Shown here one piece after another: positions 21,328 to 28,918 of a stretch of 45,013 nt of DNA; the stretch's first letter is position 1; each line of letters opens with the position of its first letter. Where the stretch lies: NCBI GenBank assembly GCA_001941045.1, contig MSHD01000013.1, positions 47,409 through 92,421 of the forward strand, given 5' to 3'. Origin of the DNA: Lachnospiraceae bacterium Zagget2 (lineage in GTDB: Bacteria; Bacillota; Clostridia; Lachnospirales; Lachnospiraceae). Under the pieces are notes generated by a model that saw only the letters and a program-made list of their open reading frames with translations, was not told where the DNA came from and made no database searches. A program made the translations under genes and the position numbers.

Positions 21328-22365
21328 TTATTCAATAATGAGTTTCTGGTCTTTTAATTCCGTCACATAACCTATGATCTTTACCCCGTCCATCTGTGCC
21401 TGCAGCTCGCTTAGCAGCGTCTGTGCGTCCCGTTCGGCGACGGCAATCAGCAGCCCGCCGGAGGTCTGCGGGTCGAAGAGGATGTCCTGCATCGGACGCG
21501 GAACTGCCTTATCCCATTTTACATGATGTTCCACATAGTCGCGATTACGATAGGCTCCGGCGGGGACGAACCCCATGTCCGCCATCTCCCAGGCCTCATG
21601 GTGATAGGGAATTTCGCTCGTCATGAGATGAATCGTGCATTCACTGCCGGCTGCCATCTCGTAGCTGTGCCCCATGAGGGAGAAGCCGGTTACGTCGGTA
21701 CAACTGTGGATTTCATATTTTATCATGCTGTCGCGGGCGGCGCGGTTGAGCTGCGCCATCTGCGCGTAGAGCTTCTGCATGGTAGAGTTTTCCACGAGAT
21801 CAGCCTTTGCTGCGGTCGTCAGGATGCCGACGCCGAGCGGCTTCGTCAGGATGAGCGCGTCGCCGGGCTTCGCGCCGGAATTTTTCAGGACGCGCTTCGG
21901 ATGGACGAAACCGGTCACAGAGAGCCCGTACTTTGGTTCCAGGTCTTCGATCGTATGGCCTCCGGCGATGATAGTGTCCGCCTCATATGCTTTTTCATAA
22001 CCGCCGCGCAGAACTTCCTGCACGGCCTCGTGTGTCATCTCGTTCGAAATGGTCATGATATTGAGCGCCAGCTTCGGTTCGCCGCCCATCGCGTAGACGT
22101 CGCTGAGCGCGTTGCAGGCCGCGATCTGGCCAAAGAGGCGCGGGTCGTCGACGATCGGCGGGAAAAAATCCAGTGTCTGGACGATCGCGGTGTCGTCGTC
22201 CACCACATAGACGCAGGCGTCGTCGCTCTTGTCATAGCCGACGAGCAGGCGTTCGTCGTAGCGGACGGGTAGATCGCTTAGCAGCTTTACGAGCATGCCT
22301 GCGCCGACCTTGGCGCCGCAGCCCGCGCAGGAAGCGAGTTTTGTCATTTTGATATCTTCACTCAT
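21328..22365 (-). CDS. selD: Selenide, water dikinase (selenophosphate synthetase)
   Basis: 345 residues from ATG 22365 (AAAGGAG 6 bases upstream). The catalytic loop is SCAGCGAKV: the position that is Sec or Cys in this family is Cys here, followed by the essential Lys. Other family marks are GYDKSDDACVY (metal-binding Asp), DFFPPIVDDPRLFGQIAA, IAGGHTIEDLEPKYGLSVTG, TDVTGFSLMGH and DPQTSGGLL. It makes selenophosphate from selenide and ATP, the Se donor for Sec-tRNA, Se-tRNA and Se-molybdenum enzymes. Last gene of the - strand operon yedE, yedF-like, DUF3343, selD. Confidence 0.96.
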   Translation of the reverse strand: MSEDIKMTKLASCAGCGAKVGAGMLVKLLSDLPVRYDERLLVGYDKSDDACVYVVDDDTAIVQTLDFFPPIVDDPRLFGQIAACNALSDVYAMGGEPKLALNIMTISNEMTHEAVQEVLRGGYEKAYEADTIIAGGHTIEDLEPKYGLSVTGFVHPKRVLKNSGAKPGDALILTKPLGVGILTTAAKADLVENSTMQKLYAQMAQLNRAARDSMIKYEIHSCTDVTGFSLMGHSYEMAAGSECTIHLMTSEIPYHHEAWEMADMGFVPAGAYRNRDYVEHHVKWDKAVPRPMQDILFDPQTSGGLLIAVAERDAQTLLSELQAQMDGVKIIGYVTELKDQKLIIE

Positions 22366-22383
22366 AAGGTTCTCCTTTCGGTA

Positions 22384-22629
22384 TCAGCTGTCTTCCGCGC
22401 GGTATACGCATTCGTAGCCCATATCTGTCACACGGACAATCTGCTCGATCTCTCCATGCTGGTCGTGGAAGTCCGCTGACTCCGACACGAACTCCACACA
22501 GGTGCCGCAGGAGGAGCTTAAATTCCGTGGGACGGGCATGATCGTCCCCTTAAGTCCCTGCGCGCGCAGCTCCCGGCCAAAGCGGATCGCCCCAAAGTGG
22601 GAGTAGAAGGTTGCGATGTAATGGCTCAT
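22384..22629 (-). CDS. DUF3343 small protein of the selenium operon
   Basis: 81 residues; ATG 22629 overlaps the stop of the previous gene by 4 bases (ATGA), so the two are coupled. The start SHYIATFYSHFGAIRFGREL and PVPRNLSSSCGTCVEF are the DUF3343 pattern (the family resembles a putative Se/S-binding partner with a CGxC at residues about 42-45). In many Firmicutes this gene follows yedF or is fused to it. The CGTC pair could carry persulfide or perselenide, which is inference. Confidence 0.82.
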   Translation of the reverse strand: MSHYIATFYSHFGAIRFGRELRAQGLKGTIMPVPRNLSSSCGTCVEFVSESADFHDQHGEIEQIVRVTDMGYECVYRAEDS

Positions 22630-22826
22630 CGCGTAAGCGTCAGGAGGAAGTCGTCCCCCTTCTCTTCGATATGGACTTCGTAGCCGCTGTGCTCGGCGAA
22701 GCGGGTCACATTCTCGACCGAGACGTGGTTGTCGACCAGGATTTCATAATTGTTTTCTTTTGATTCCAGAGCCTTCTTCAGCATGATGACCGGCTCCGGA
22801 CAGGATCTTCCTCTTGCATCTACCAT
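22626..22826 (-). CDS. TusA/SirA-family selenium/sulfur carrier (YedF N-terminal type)
   Basis: 66 residues from ATG 22826. MVDARGRSCPEPVIMLKKAL holds the CPxP motif of TusA-like carriers with the active Cys at residue 9. The whole chain is one TusA fold, so it lacks the C-terminal domain of full-length YedF; DUF3343 follows as a separate gene. Its place after yedE suggests it takes Se from the YedE transport step towards SelD. AAAGGAG stands 6 bases upstream. Confidence 0.85.
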   Translation of the reverse strand: MVDARGRSCPEPVIMLKKALESKENNYEILVDNHVSVENVTRFAEHSGYEVHIEEKGDDFLLTLTR

Positions 22827-22840
22827 TTTGTATTCTCCTT

Positions 22841-23914
22841 TTATTCTTTATGGAAGGTATTAGCCGCAGCAATTACGGTCACGACGACAAGGCCGATAAC
22901 GACAGCGAGCTTTCCGTTTGCGGTCGCGCCTGCCGTGGAGGAGGCGAGACCAAAGTTGTGCGCGCAGGCCGCTCCGACAAGCAGGCCGATAAAGGTTACA
23001 GCAGAGTCCACATTGCCCTCGCCCGCGAGCACGAGCTGGCGTAAGGGGCAGCCGCCGAGCAGCGCACAGCCGTAGCCGACCAGCAGCATGCCGAGAAAAT
23101 TCCACAGACCGTCGCTGTGCGCGATCGGCTGGTCGACAAAGCCGAGGCTGAAGGAGCCGACGAGCAGATTGCAGACCAGAGCCGCGACAATGATCATGAG
23201 GAAACCGACAAGCAGCCGCGTCTGGCGGAAGAGCAGGAAATCACGGATGCCTCCGACCATGCAGAGTCGTGTCACCTGCGCGAGCGCACCGACGATCAGA
23301 CCTGCCGCCAGAGAAATCAGGATCGGCGCATGCAGCGCGCCGGGTCCGCCGCCCGCCTCGGTGAAGTAGATAAAGGCAGGAGCCGCGATCAGCAGGATGA
23401 GCATGGCCACCTCGATGACCGGCAGAACCACGCCTTCCGCCACGGGCTGCCGGTAGGTGCGCTTCAGCGAGTAACCATGGTTCAGGAAGAGGATGCCGAT
23501 ACCGATGCCGACTGCGAAGCCGACGAGCCCGACGAGCGCGTTCAGGTCGCCACCGCCGATGCGCAGCACCATGCGGAAGGGGCAGCCGAGGAAGACCAGG
23601 CAGCCGATCATCACGAAGAACCCGATGACAAAGCGCGTCAGCGGTGCGGAGCCGCCTCGCGGCGAGAACTCTTTGCGGAATACCGCCATGAGAAAGGCTC
23701 CGAGCACCAGCCCGATGATCTCCGGGCGTATGTACTGAACTGCAGCGGCCTGATGGAGCCCGAGTCCGCCCGCCGTATCGCGGATAAAGCAGGCGATGCA
23801 GAAGCCCATGTTCGCCGGATTTCCGAAGACGGTCAGTGCCACAGCGATGACGCCAATGACGAGACCAACGACGGCAATGATGAGAGTTTCATTTCTGGAT
23901 GTTTTCATAGTCAC
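22841..23914 (-). CDS. yedE: YedE-type putative selenium transporter
   Basis: 357 residues from GTG 23914 (AGGAG 6 bases upstream; an ATG two codons later is also possible). About nine to ten membrane segments. Conserved YeeE/YedE marks are CIACFIRDTAGGLG near residue 40, GCPFRMVLRIGGGDLNALVG and a second GCPLRQLVLAGEGNVDSAVT, the repeated G-C-P-x-R half-sites that pass thiosulfate in YeeE and are believed to pass a selenium species in YedE. First gene of the selD operon. Strong GC-rich codon use like its neighbours selD and yqeB. Confidence 0.88.
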   Translation of the reverse strand: MTMKTSRNETLIIAVVGLVIGVIAVALTVFGNPANMGFCIACFIRDTAGGLGLHQAAAVQYIRPEIIGLVLGAFLMAVFRKEFSPRGGSAPLTRFVIGFFVMIGCLVFLGCPFRMVLRIGGGDLNALVGLVGFAVGIGIGILFLNHGYSLKRTYRQPVAEGVVLPVIEVAMLILLIAAPAFIYFTEAGGGPGALHAPILISLAAGLIVGALAQVTRLCMVGGIRDFLLFRQTRLLVGFLMIIVAALVCNLLVGSFSLGFVDQPIAHSDGLWNFLGMLLVGYGCALLGGCPLRQLVLAGEGNVDSAVTFIGLLVGAACAHNFGLASSTAGATANGKLAVVIGLVVVTVIAAANTFHKE

Positions 23915-23951
23915 GTATTCTCCTTCGTTTGCATGAAAAAGTGTTCACTTT

Positions 23952-23957
23952 ATTATA
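23952..23957 (-). promoter_or_regulatory. -10 box of the yedE-selD operon
   Basis: TATAAT on the - strand, 38 bases upstream of GTG 23914. The 17-base upstream spacer contains AACGAACCGTT, an 11-bp inverted repeat (AACG/CGTT), a possible regulator site overlapping a poor -35 (TGGCAG). The LysR protein at 34011 is one candidate regulator. Confidence 0.5.
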
Positions 23958-24033
23958 ACAGAACGGTTCGTTCCCTGCCATTCTTTTATCTGATATTTCA
24001 AATCAAGCTATTGACAAAAACGATAAATAAGAG

Positions 24034-24206
24034 AAGGAGATGATATTATGAGTATGGAAAAAGCAGCCACATAAGCGATGATAAAAATGTCACAAATAAA
24101 AAATGACAAAAAAATCATCAGAAAATGCTTGACTGAAGTTAAAAATAATGTTATGATTCTTGCAGAACAGGAAAATACCGTCATTAACAGTGGCGACTGC
24201 TCTTGA
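24034..24206 (+). other. Two very short frames before the restriction promoter
   Basis: AGAAGGAG then ATG 24048 reads MSMEKAAT and stops, eight codons with a good ribosome site. ATG 24078 opens 42 codons (MIKMSQIKNDKKIIRKCLTE...) that run across the strong promoter at 24129 to a stop at 24204-24206. Either could be a leader or remnant of a gene at the island's edge; neither has other support. Confidence 0.3.
24129..24157 (+). promoter_or_regulatory. Strong promoter of the restriction-modification operon
   Basis: TTGACT (24129-24134), a 17-base spacer, TATGAT (24152-24157). Transcription would begin near 24164 and leave about 140 untranslated bases before the first gene at 24304. Confidence 0.75.
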
Positions 24207-24296
24207 CGGTACTCTCATTGGTTGATATCTCACTAGCATGATAGCAAAATCCTGCCTGCTTGTCAATGAGAGCCTGTTACTCTTGAGAAAGGAGGC
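24158..24296 (+). promoter_or_regulatory. Structured leader of the restriction-modification operon
   Basis: TACCGTC (24175-24181) pairs with GACGGTA (24205-24211) around an inner AGT/ACT stem. CTCTCATTG (24212-24220) pairs with CAATGAGAG (24264-24272) across 43 bases, ending about 20 bases before the ribosome site. Such a fold could adjust expression of the first gene; it matches no riboswitch class I can name. Confidence 0.45.
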
Positions 24297-24303
24297 TGCT
24301 GTC

Positions 24304-24507
24304 ATGCGTTTTTACGTTAATAAAAAAGCGCAGTCTGGCGGTGAACATGAGGTACATAAAGCTACTTGTTATAAGCTGCCGGACGCAGAAAATCGTCAGT
24401 ATCTTGGCGAATTTTCTCGATCACAGGATGCAGTGAGGGCGGCAAGAAAATATTACAGCCAGGTAGATGGTTGTTTCTGGTGTTGCCGTGAATCCCATAC
24501 CCGTTGA
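24304..24507 (+). CDS. Small Cys/His protein heading the restriction operon
   Basis: 67 residues from ATG 24304 (AAAGGAGG 8 bases upstream). MRFYVNKKAQSGGEHEVHKA, then CYKLPDAENRQYLGEFSRSQ, a helix DAVRAARKYYSQ and the end VDGCFWCCRESHTR. The Cys/His set (H-x2-H, C, CxxCC, H) may hold a metal. Proteins of this short pattern are found in many bacteria as hypotheticals. It is the first gene behind the promoter and is followed by a strong hairpin. Function unknown. Confidence 0.75.
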   Translation: MRFYVNKKAQSGGEHEVHKATCYKLPDAENRQYLGEFSRSQDAVRAARKYYSQVDGCFWCCRESHTR

Positions 24508-24514
24508 TCGTCGT

Positions 24515-24544
24515 CATCCCGCCTGTGTTATCGCAGGCGGGATG
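24515..24544 (+). terminator. Strong hairpin between the first gene and the restriction genes
   Basis: CATCCCGCCTG (24515-24525) and CAGGCGGGATG (24534-24544), 11 perfect pairs, 8-base loop, followed by AATTGAAAAAGGAG, without a T run. It may attenuate or process the transcript so that the restriction genes are made less than the small protein. Confidence 0.55.
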
Positions 24545-24564
24545 AATTGAAAAAGGAGTAGACC

Positions 24565-25161
24565 ATGGAAGCGATGAAGCTAATCCAGATAGCAGATTTA
24601 CAGTGTGGCCTTGTATTAAATCGCAAGAAAGCGGATGCGTTCGGAACGGAAAAGAAATATTATAAACGCCTGAATATGCGTTCCCTTCAGGAGAACGGTT
24701 GTCTGAACAAGAGTGAACTTGATGATTATTATTCAGCGGAAGAGCTTGACAGCCAGTTTCTGACGCAGCCATCGGATATTATTGTGCGTCTGTTTATGCC
24801 GCTTTATCCGGTGCTGATAAGGGAAGATGAGGCAGGTTGCGTCATTCCCTCTCAGCTTGCTGTGTTCAGGCTAAAAGAAGGCCCAATTGTTTTGCCGGGA
24901 TATTTGAGGTGGTATCTGTCATCAACAATGGTATCTGACAGGCTGAATCTGACGGAAAACACCCAGATACAGAGATCAGTTAAGGTTGGCGATTTATCAC
25001 AGTTGCAGATACCCATTCTTCCATTGGAGAAGCAGGAGCTTATTATTCACATTCATGACACAGGTGTCAGACGGGAGAAACTGTACAGAGATTTAATGGA
25101 TCAGGAATCCATATACATGAACGGCCTGTTACAAAAAACAATCAGGGGGATGGCAGAATGA
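24565..25161 (+). CDS. Half-size HsdS-like protein (single recognition domain)
   Basis: 198 residues from ATG 24565 (AAGGAG 6 bases upstream). MKLIQIADLQCGLVLNRKKA and the later VGDLSQLQIPILPLEKQELI followed by a helix (HIHDTGVRREKLYRDLMDQE) are the pattern of one target-recognition domain plus its conserved helix in type I S subunits. A full S subunit has two; the operon's own hsdS (27565) is full length. The stop overlaps the hsdM start (ATGA), so it is made with the methylase. It could be an alternative or dimerising specificity subunit, or a remnant that still serves. Function is inferred. Confidence 0.7.
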   Translation: MEAMKLIQIADLQCGLVLNRKKADAFGTEKKYYKRLNMRSLQENGCLNKSELDDYYSAEELDSQFLTQPSDIIVRLFMPLYPVLIREDEAGCVIPSQLAVFRLKEGPIVLPGYLRWYLSSTMVSDRLNLTENTQIQRSVKVGDLSQLQIPILPLEKQELIIHIHDTGVRREKLYRDLMDQESIYMNGLLQKTIRGMAE

Positions 25162-26723
25162 GTACAACAAGAAAAGAGATTGAAAATGCTTTGATGCGCG
25201 GGGCAGATTCCCTTCGAGATACGATTGATGCAGCAAATTATAAGGATTATGTTCTTCCGTTAATGTTTGTAAAGTATCTGAGTGACACCTATATGGAAAA
25301 GGTACAGGAACTGGAAAAGAAGTATGAAGGAATTCGTCTGGAACGGCAAAAAAGCTATCTGCCATTTACCCTGTCACAGGAGTGTCTGTTTTCTGCTTTA
25401 TATGAACAGCGCTATTCGAATAATATCGGTGAACTGATCAATATGTCCATGCGCCGGATTGAAAATGATAATAATCAGCAGTTGTCCGGTGTGTTGAGCA
25501 GCACGGATTTCAACAGTGAAAACGCGCTGGGGACCAGAGAGCACAAGAATGCGATCCTCAGGGAACTGCTGGAAGATCTGAATCCGCTGGATCTGCGACC
25601 GTCTCAGATTGAGGTAAAAGAGGATCAGATTCCGGCCGATGTGATAGGCGACGCATATGAATACATGATCGGGCAATTTGCCAGCATGGCAGGAAAAAAA
25701 GCAGGTTCTTTTTACACTCCGACAGCTGTTTCCGAGATCATGGCACGGATCGTGGCTGTGAGACCGGGGGATCGTCTGTACGATCCGACCTGCGGTTCGG
25801 GCTCACTTTTAATAAAATCCGCTAAACAGGCTCGTTCCAGGCAGATTTCCATATACGGGCAGGAGGTAAATGGTTCTTCTGTTTCCATGGCAAAAATGAA
25901 TATGTATATTCATGAGATTCGTGATGCGAAGATTGCCTGGGGAGATACGCTTGCCAATCCTGTATTTAAAGATGAGGATGGGAATCTCCTTACCTTTGAT
26001 GCGATTGTGGCCAACATGCCTTTCTCGAAGGATAAGTGGGCTGCCGGTTTTAATCCGGGAGGCGAGTCCAGCGGGAAAGGGAAAAAAGAGTTCAAAATGG
26101 AAGCTTCTCTGGATAAGTATCACCGCTTTGACTGGGGAGTGCCTCCGGCGAGTAAAGGTGACTGGGCTTTTTTGCTGCATATGATTGCCAGTCTGGCAGT
26201 TGGCGGACGGATTGCAGCCGTAGCGCCGCACGGCGTTTTGTTCCGTGGAGCTGCAGAGGGAAGAATCCGTCAGCGTGTAGTGGAGGAGAATCTTTTAGAC
26301 GCTGTGATAGGACTGCCTGAAAACCTGTTTTATGGAACCAGTATACCGGCATGTATTCTGATTCTCAAAAAGGGAAGAAAAAATACGGATGTCTGTTTTA
26401 TTGACGCCAGCAAAAAGGACGAGAACGGCGACTTGCGGTACATAAAAGCGCCAAAGCAGAATGAATTGTCTGTAAAACATGTTAATGATATTGTTTCTGC
26501 ATATGAAAATCGTGTTGATGTGGATAAATTTGTGCACATCGCCACGCTGGAGGAAATCAGAAAAAATGAATACAATCTGAATATTCCCCGTTATGTAGAT
26601 ACGTTTGAGGAAGAACCTTTGGTCGATATAGAAGCAGTGCAACAAAACATTGTCCGTTTAAAAAGGGAAATTGCCGAGGCAGAAAAACAGATGGATGCAT
26701 ATTTAAAGGAGTTGGGTCTGTGA
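25158..26723 (+). CDS. hsdM: Type I restriction-modification N6-adenine methylase subunit
   Basis: 521 residues from ATG 25158, overlapping the previous stop. An N-terminal helical domain (LRDTIDAANYKDYVLPLMFV) precedes the methylase fold: AGSFYTPTAV, motif I DPTCGSGSLL (about residue 210) for S-adenosylmethionine and motif IV NMPF (about 285), a variant of NPPF/Y that flips the target adenine. RIAAVAPHGVLFRGAAEGRI and GLPENLFYGTSIPACILIL are further family marks. With HsdS it methylates the recognition site; with HsdR it forms the restriction complex. Operon position second. Confidence 0.95.
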   Translation: MSTTRKEIENALMRGADSLRDTIDAANYKDYVLPLMFVKYLSDTYMEKVQELEKKYEGIRLERQKSYLPFTLSQECLFSALYEQRYSNNIGELINMSMRRIENDNNQQLSGVLSSTDFNSENALGTREHKNAILRELLEDLNPLDLRPSQIEVKEDQIPADVIGDAYEYMIGQFASMAGKKAGSFYTPTAVSEIMARIVAVRPGDRLYDPTCGSGSLLIKSAKQARSRQISIYGQEVNGSSVSMAKMNMYIHEIRDAKIAWGDTLANPVFKDEDGNLLTFDAIVANMPFSKDKWAAGFNPGGESSGKGKKEFKMEASLDKYHRFDWGVPPASKGDWAFLLHMIASLAVGGRIAAVAPHGVLFRGAAEGRIRQRVVEENLLDAVIGLPENLFYGTSIPACILILKKGRKNTDVCFIDASKKDENGDLRYIKAPKQNELSVKHVNDIVSAYENRVDVDKFVHIATLEEIRKNEYNLNIPRYVDTFEEEPLVDIEAVQQNIVRLKREIAEAEKQMDAYLKELGL

Positions 26724-27553
26724 AGACTGTTGAGAAGTACAGTGAAAAGACATTTGAAGATATCAAGCACATCAATGAAAATGGGCAGGAATTCTGGTTC
26801 GCACGGGAGTTGAAAGATGTGCTGGAGTATGCCCAGTGGAGAAGATTTTCGGAAGCGATTGAAAGAGCAAAGCTTGCCTGTAAGAACAGCGGTTTTTCTG
26901 TAGAAGACCATTTTGCCGACGTTGGCAAAATGGTTCCCATAGGTTCGGCGGCGAAAAGGCAGATTGATGATGTAATGTTATCTCGATACGCCTGCTACCT
27001 TATTGTTATGAACGCAGATCCGCGAAAGGAAATTATTGCAGTTGGCCAGACTTATTTTGCCGTTAAGACAAGACAGCAGGAGCTTATCGAACACTATGAC
27101 GATCTGAGTGAAGATCAAAAGCGACTGGCTATCCGGGGTGAAATGATCGCTCATAATAAGTCTCTTGCAGAGTCGGCAAAAATGGCAGGCGTTGTGGAAC
27201 CGAGAGACTACGCGATTTTTCAGAACAGAGGATATCAGGGACTGTATGGCGGACTGGGTGCAAAGGAAATTCATCAAAGAAAAGGATTAAAAAAGAGTCA
27301 GAAAATTCTGGATCACATGGGCAGCACGGAACTGGCAGCAAATCTCTTCCGTGCAACACAGACAGATGAAAAGCTCAGGCGTGACAAGGTCCAGGGAAAA
27401 GAAGCGGCATGCGAAACTCATTATCAGGTTGGGGCGAAGGTTCGTCAGACGATTGGAGAACTCGGAGGAACCATGCCGGAGGATTTACCCACACCGGAGA
27501 AAAGCATTCAGCAGATAGAGCGTGAACAAAAATCGTGGAACCAGATTCAATAA
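26720..27553 (+). CDS. dinD: DinD-type DNA-damage-inducible protein
   Basis: 277 residues from GTG 26720, overlapping the hsdM stop (GTGA). The start YSEKTFEDIKHINENGQEFW and WFARELKDVLEYAQWRRF show the Bro-N-like domain, and AEMAKM-type motif SLAESAKMAGVVEPRDYAIF with YQGLYGG and HQRKGLKKSQKILDHMGSTE are typical of DinD. E. coli DinD is LexA-controlled and inhibits RecA filaments; here it sits inside a restriction operon, between hsdM and hsdS, where it could dampen recombination at cut DNA. No LexA box is visible; expression is by the operon. Confidence 0.9.
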   Translation: MKTVEKYSEKTFEDIKHINENGQEFWFARELKDVLEYAQWRRFSEAIERAKLACKNSGFSVEDHFADVGKMVPIGSAAKRQIDDVMLSRYACYLIVMNADPRKEIIAVGQTYFAVKTRQQELIEHYDDLSEDQKRLAIRGEMIAHNKSLAESAKMAGVVEPRDYAIFQNRGYQGLYGGLGAKEIHQRKGLKKSQKILDHMGSTELAANLFRATQTDEKLRRDKVQGKEAACETHYQVGAKVRQTIGELGGTMPEDLPTPEKSIQQIEREQKSWNQIQ

Positions 27554-27564
27554 GGAGTCAAAAC

Positions 27565-28866
27565 ATGACCGAAGAGATAAAGGCGAGGGCTGCACAGATA
27601 CAGGAGGGCGAGGTACCGGAAGGTTATCAGCGAACACCGGCCGGTGTCATTCCGCTGGACTGGGATGTTGCAAAGCTGGGGGATGTCGTAAAAAAGATTG
27701 AGGAAACGGCGGGGAGTCGGGAATATGAAACACTCAGCATCTCTGCTGGCATAGGTTTTGTGAATCAGGCAAAAAAATTTGGAAGGGAACTGTCAGGAGC
27801 ACAGTATTCCAGATATACGGTACTGCATCGGGGTGACTTTTCCTACAATAAAGGAAATTCCAGCTTGTATCCGCAGGGCTGTATTTATCGATTAAAAGAT
27901 CGGGAGACAGCAGCTGTTCCAAATGTTTTCGAGAGCTTCCGCTTTGAGTCTTTGAATGGCGAGTATTACGATCAGCTTTTTACCGCGGGATATTTAAACA
28001 GGCAGCTTTTTCCAAAGATCAATCATGGCGTGCGGGATAATGGCCTCTTAAACCTGACAGGGCAGGACTTTTACAGCTGCTATATTCCGATTCCTCCGCT
28101 TGCAGAACAGCAGAAGATAGCGGAAATTCTTGCGCAGTGTGACACTTTAATGAAGTATAAACGGGATAAAATTGCGGAAATCAAAAACCTGAAAGTGGCT
28201 TATCTGGATAAGATGTTTCCAAAGAAGAACTGCAATGTTCCAGAAATAAGATTTCCAGGATTTGCGGATGTTTGGGAACAGCGGAAGGTTACTGAACTTG
28301 GAGAAATTTATATCGGATTAGTGACAACCATGACAGCTCACTATACAGATCATGGTACGTTACTAATAAGGAATTCAGATATAAAAGATGGAAAGTTTGA
28401 GTTCGATACCGATCCAATTTACCTAGATGATGAATTTGCAGAAGCAAATAAATCGAGAATGCATAAAGTGGGAGATGTTATTACAGTTCATACCGGAGAT
28501 GTCGGAACATCTGCTGTGATTACTGAAAATGAAGCAAATTCAATAGGTTTCGCAACAATTGTCACGAGGCCAAATAAAGAAATTTTAGATTCATATTATT
28601 TGTCTACATTTCTAAATACAAATAAACACAAGAACTGGGCTGTGCAAATGTCAACAGGAGATGGACGAACAAATTATAATTTACGAGAATATACAGAATT
28701 AATTGTTCCAGTTCCATCTATAAGCGAACAGAAGAAAATTGCGAAGTATATTATTGCACTGAATACCCTTATCGCCCTTCATCAGCGAGAACTGGAAGAA
28801 ACACAAAATTATAAGAAAGCATTGATGCAGCTCTTGTTGACTGGACTTGTGAGGGTGGGACAATAA
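27565..28866 (+). CDS. hsdS: Type I restriction-modification specificity subunit
   Basis: 433 residues from ATG 27565 (AAGGAG 7 bases upstream). Two target-recognition domains: first about residues 18-200, ending NLTGQDFYSCYIPIPPLAEQ; second about 233-405, ending NLREYTELIVPVPSISEQKK. Each is followed by the conserved coiled helix (QKIAEILAQCDTLMKYKRDK and KIAKYIIALNTLIALHQREL). The domains read the two halves of a bipartite site. The second domain is much more AT-rich (about 28310-28740) than the first, which suggests it was exchanged. Middle gene between dinD and hsdR. Confidence 0.93.
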   Translation: MTEEIKARAAQIQEGEVPEGYQRTPAGVIPLDWDVAKLGDVVKKIEETAGSREYETLSISAGIGFVNQAKKFGRELSGAQYSRYTVLHRGDFSYNKGNSSLYPQGCIYRLKDRETAAVPNVFESFRFESLNGEYYDQLFTAGYLNRQLFPKINHGVRDNGLLNLTGQDFYSCYIPIPPLAEQQKIAEILAQCDTLMKYKRDKIAEIKNLKVAYLDKMFPKKNCNVPEIRFPGFADVWEQRKVTELGEIYIGLVTTMTAHYTDHGTLLIRNSDIKDGKFEFDTDPIYLDDEFAEANKSRMHKVGDVITVHTGDVGTSAVITENEANSIGFATIVTRPNKEILDSYYLSTFLNTNKHKNWAVQMSTGDGRTNYNLREYTELIVPVPSISEQKKIAKYIIALNTLIALHQRELEETQNYKKALMQLLLTGLVRVGQ

Positions 28867-28918
28867 CGAGGCAGAGTGATTTCTGCAGAAGATAAAACCA
28901 AATGAAAGAGGGAAATGA

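Noticed and set aside
21328-22365. SelD as a selenoprotein
   Set aside because: The Sec/Cys position is an ordinary Cys codon and no internal UGA is present.
23117-24043. Long open frame opposite yedE
   Set aside because: It is the complementary shadow of a GC-rich membrane-protein gene and its product is charged low-complexity sequence.
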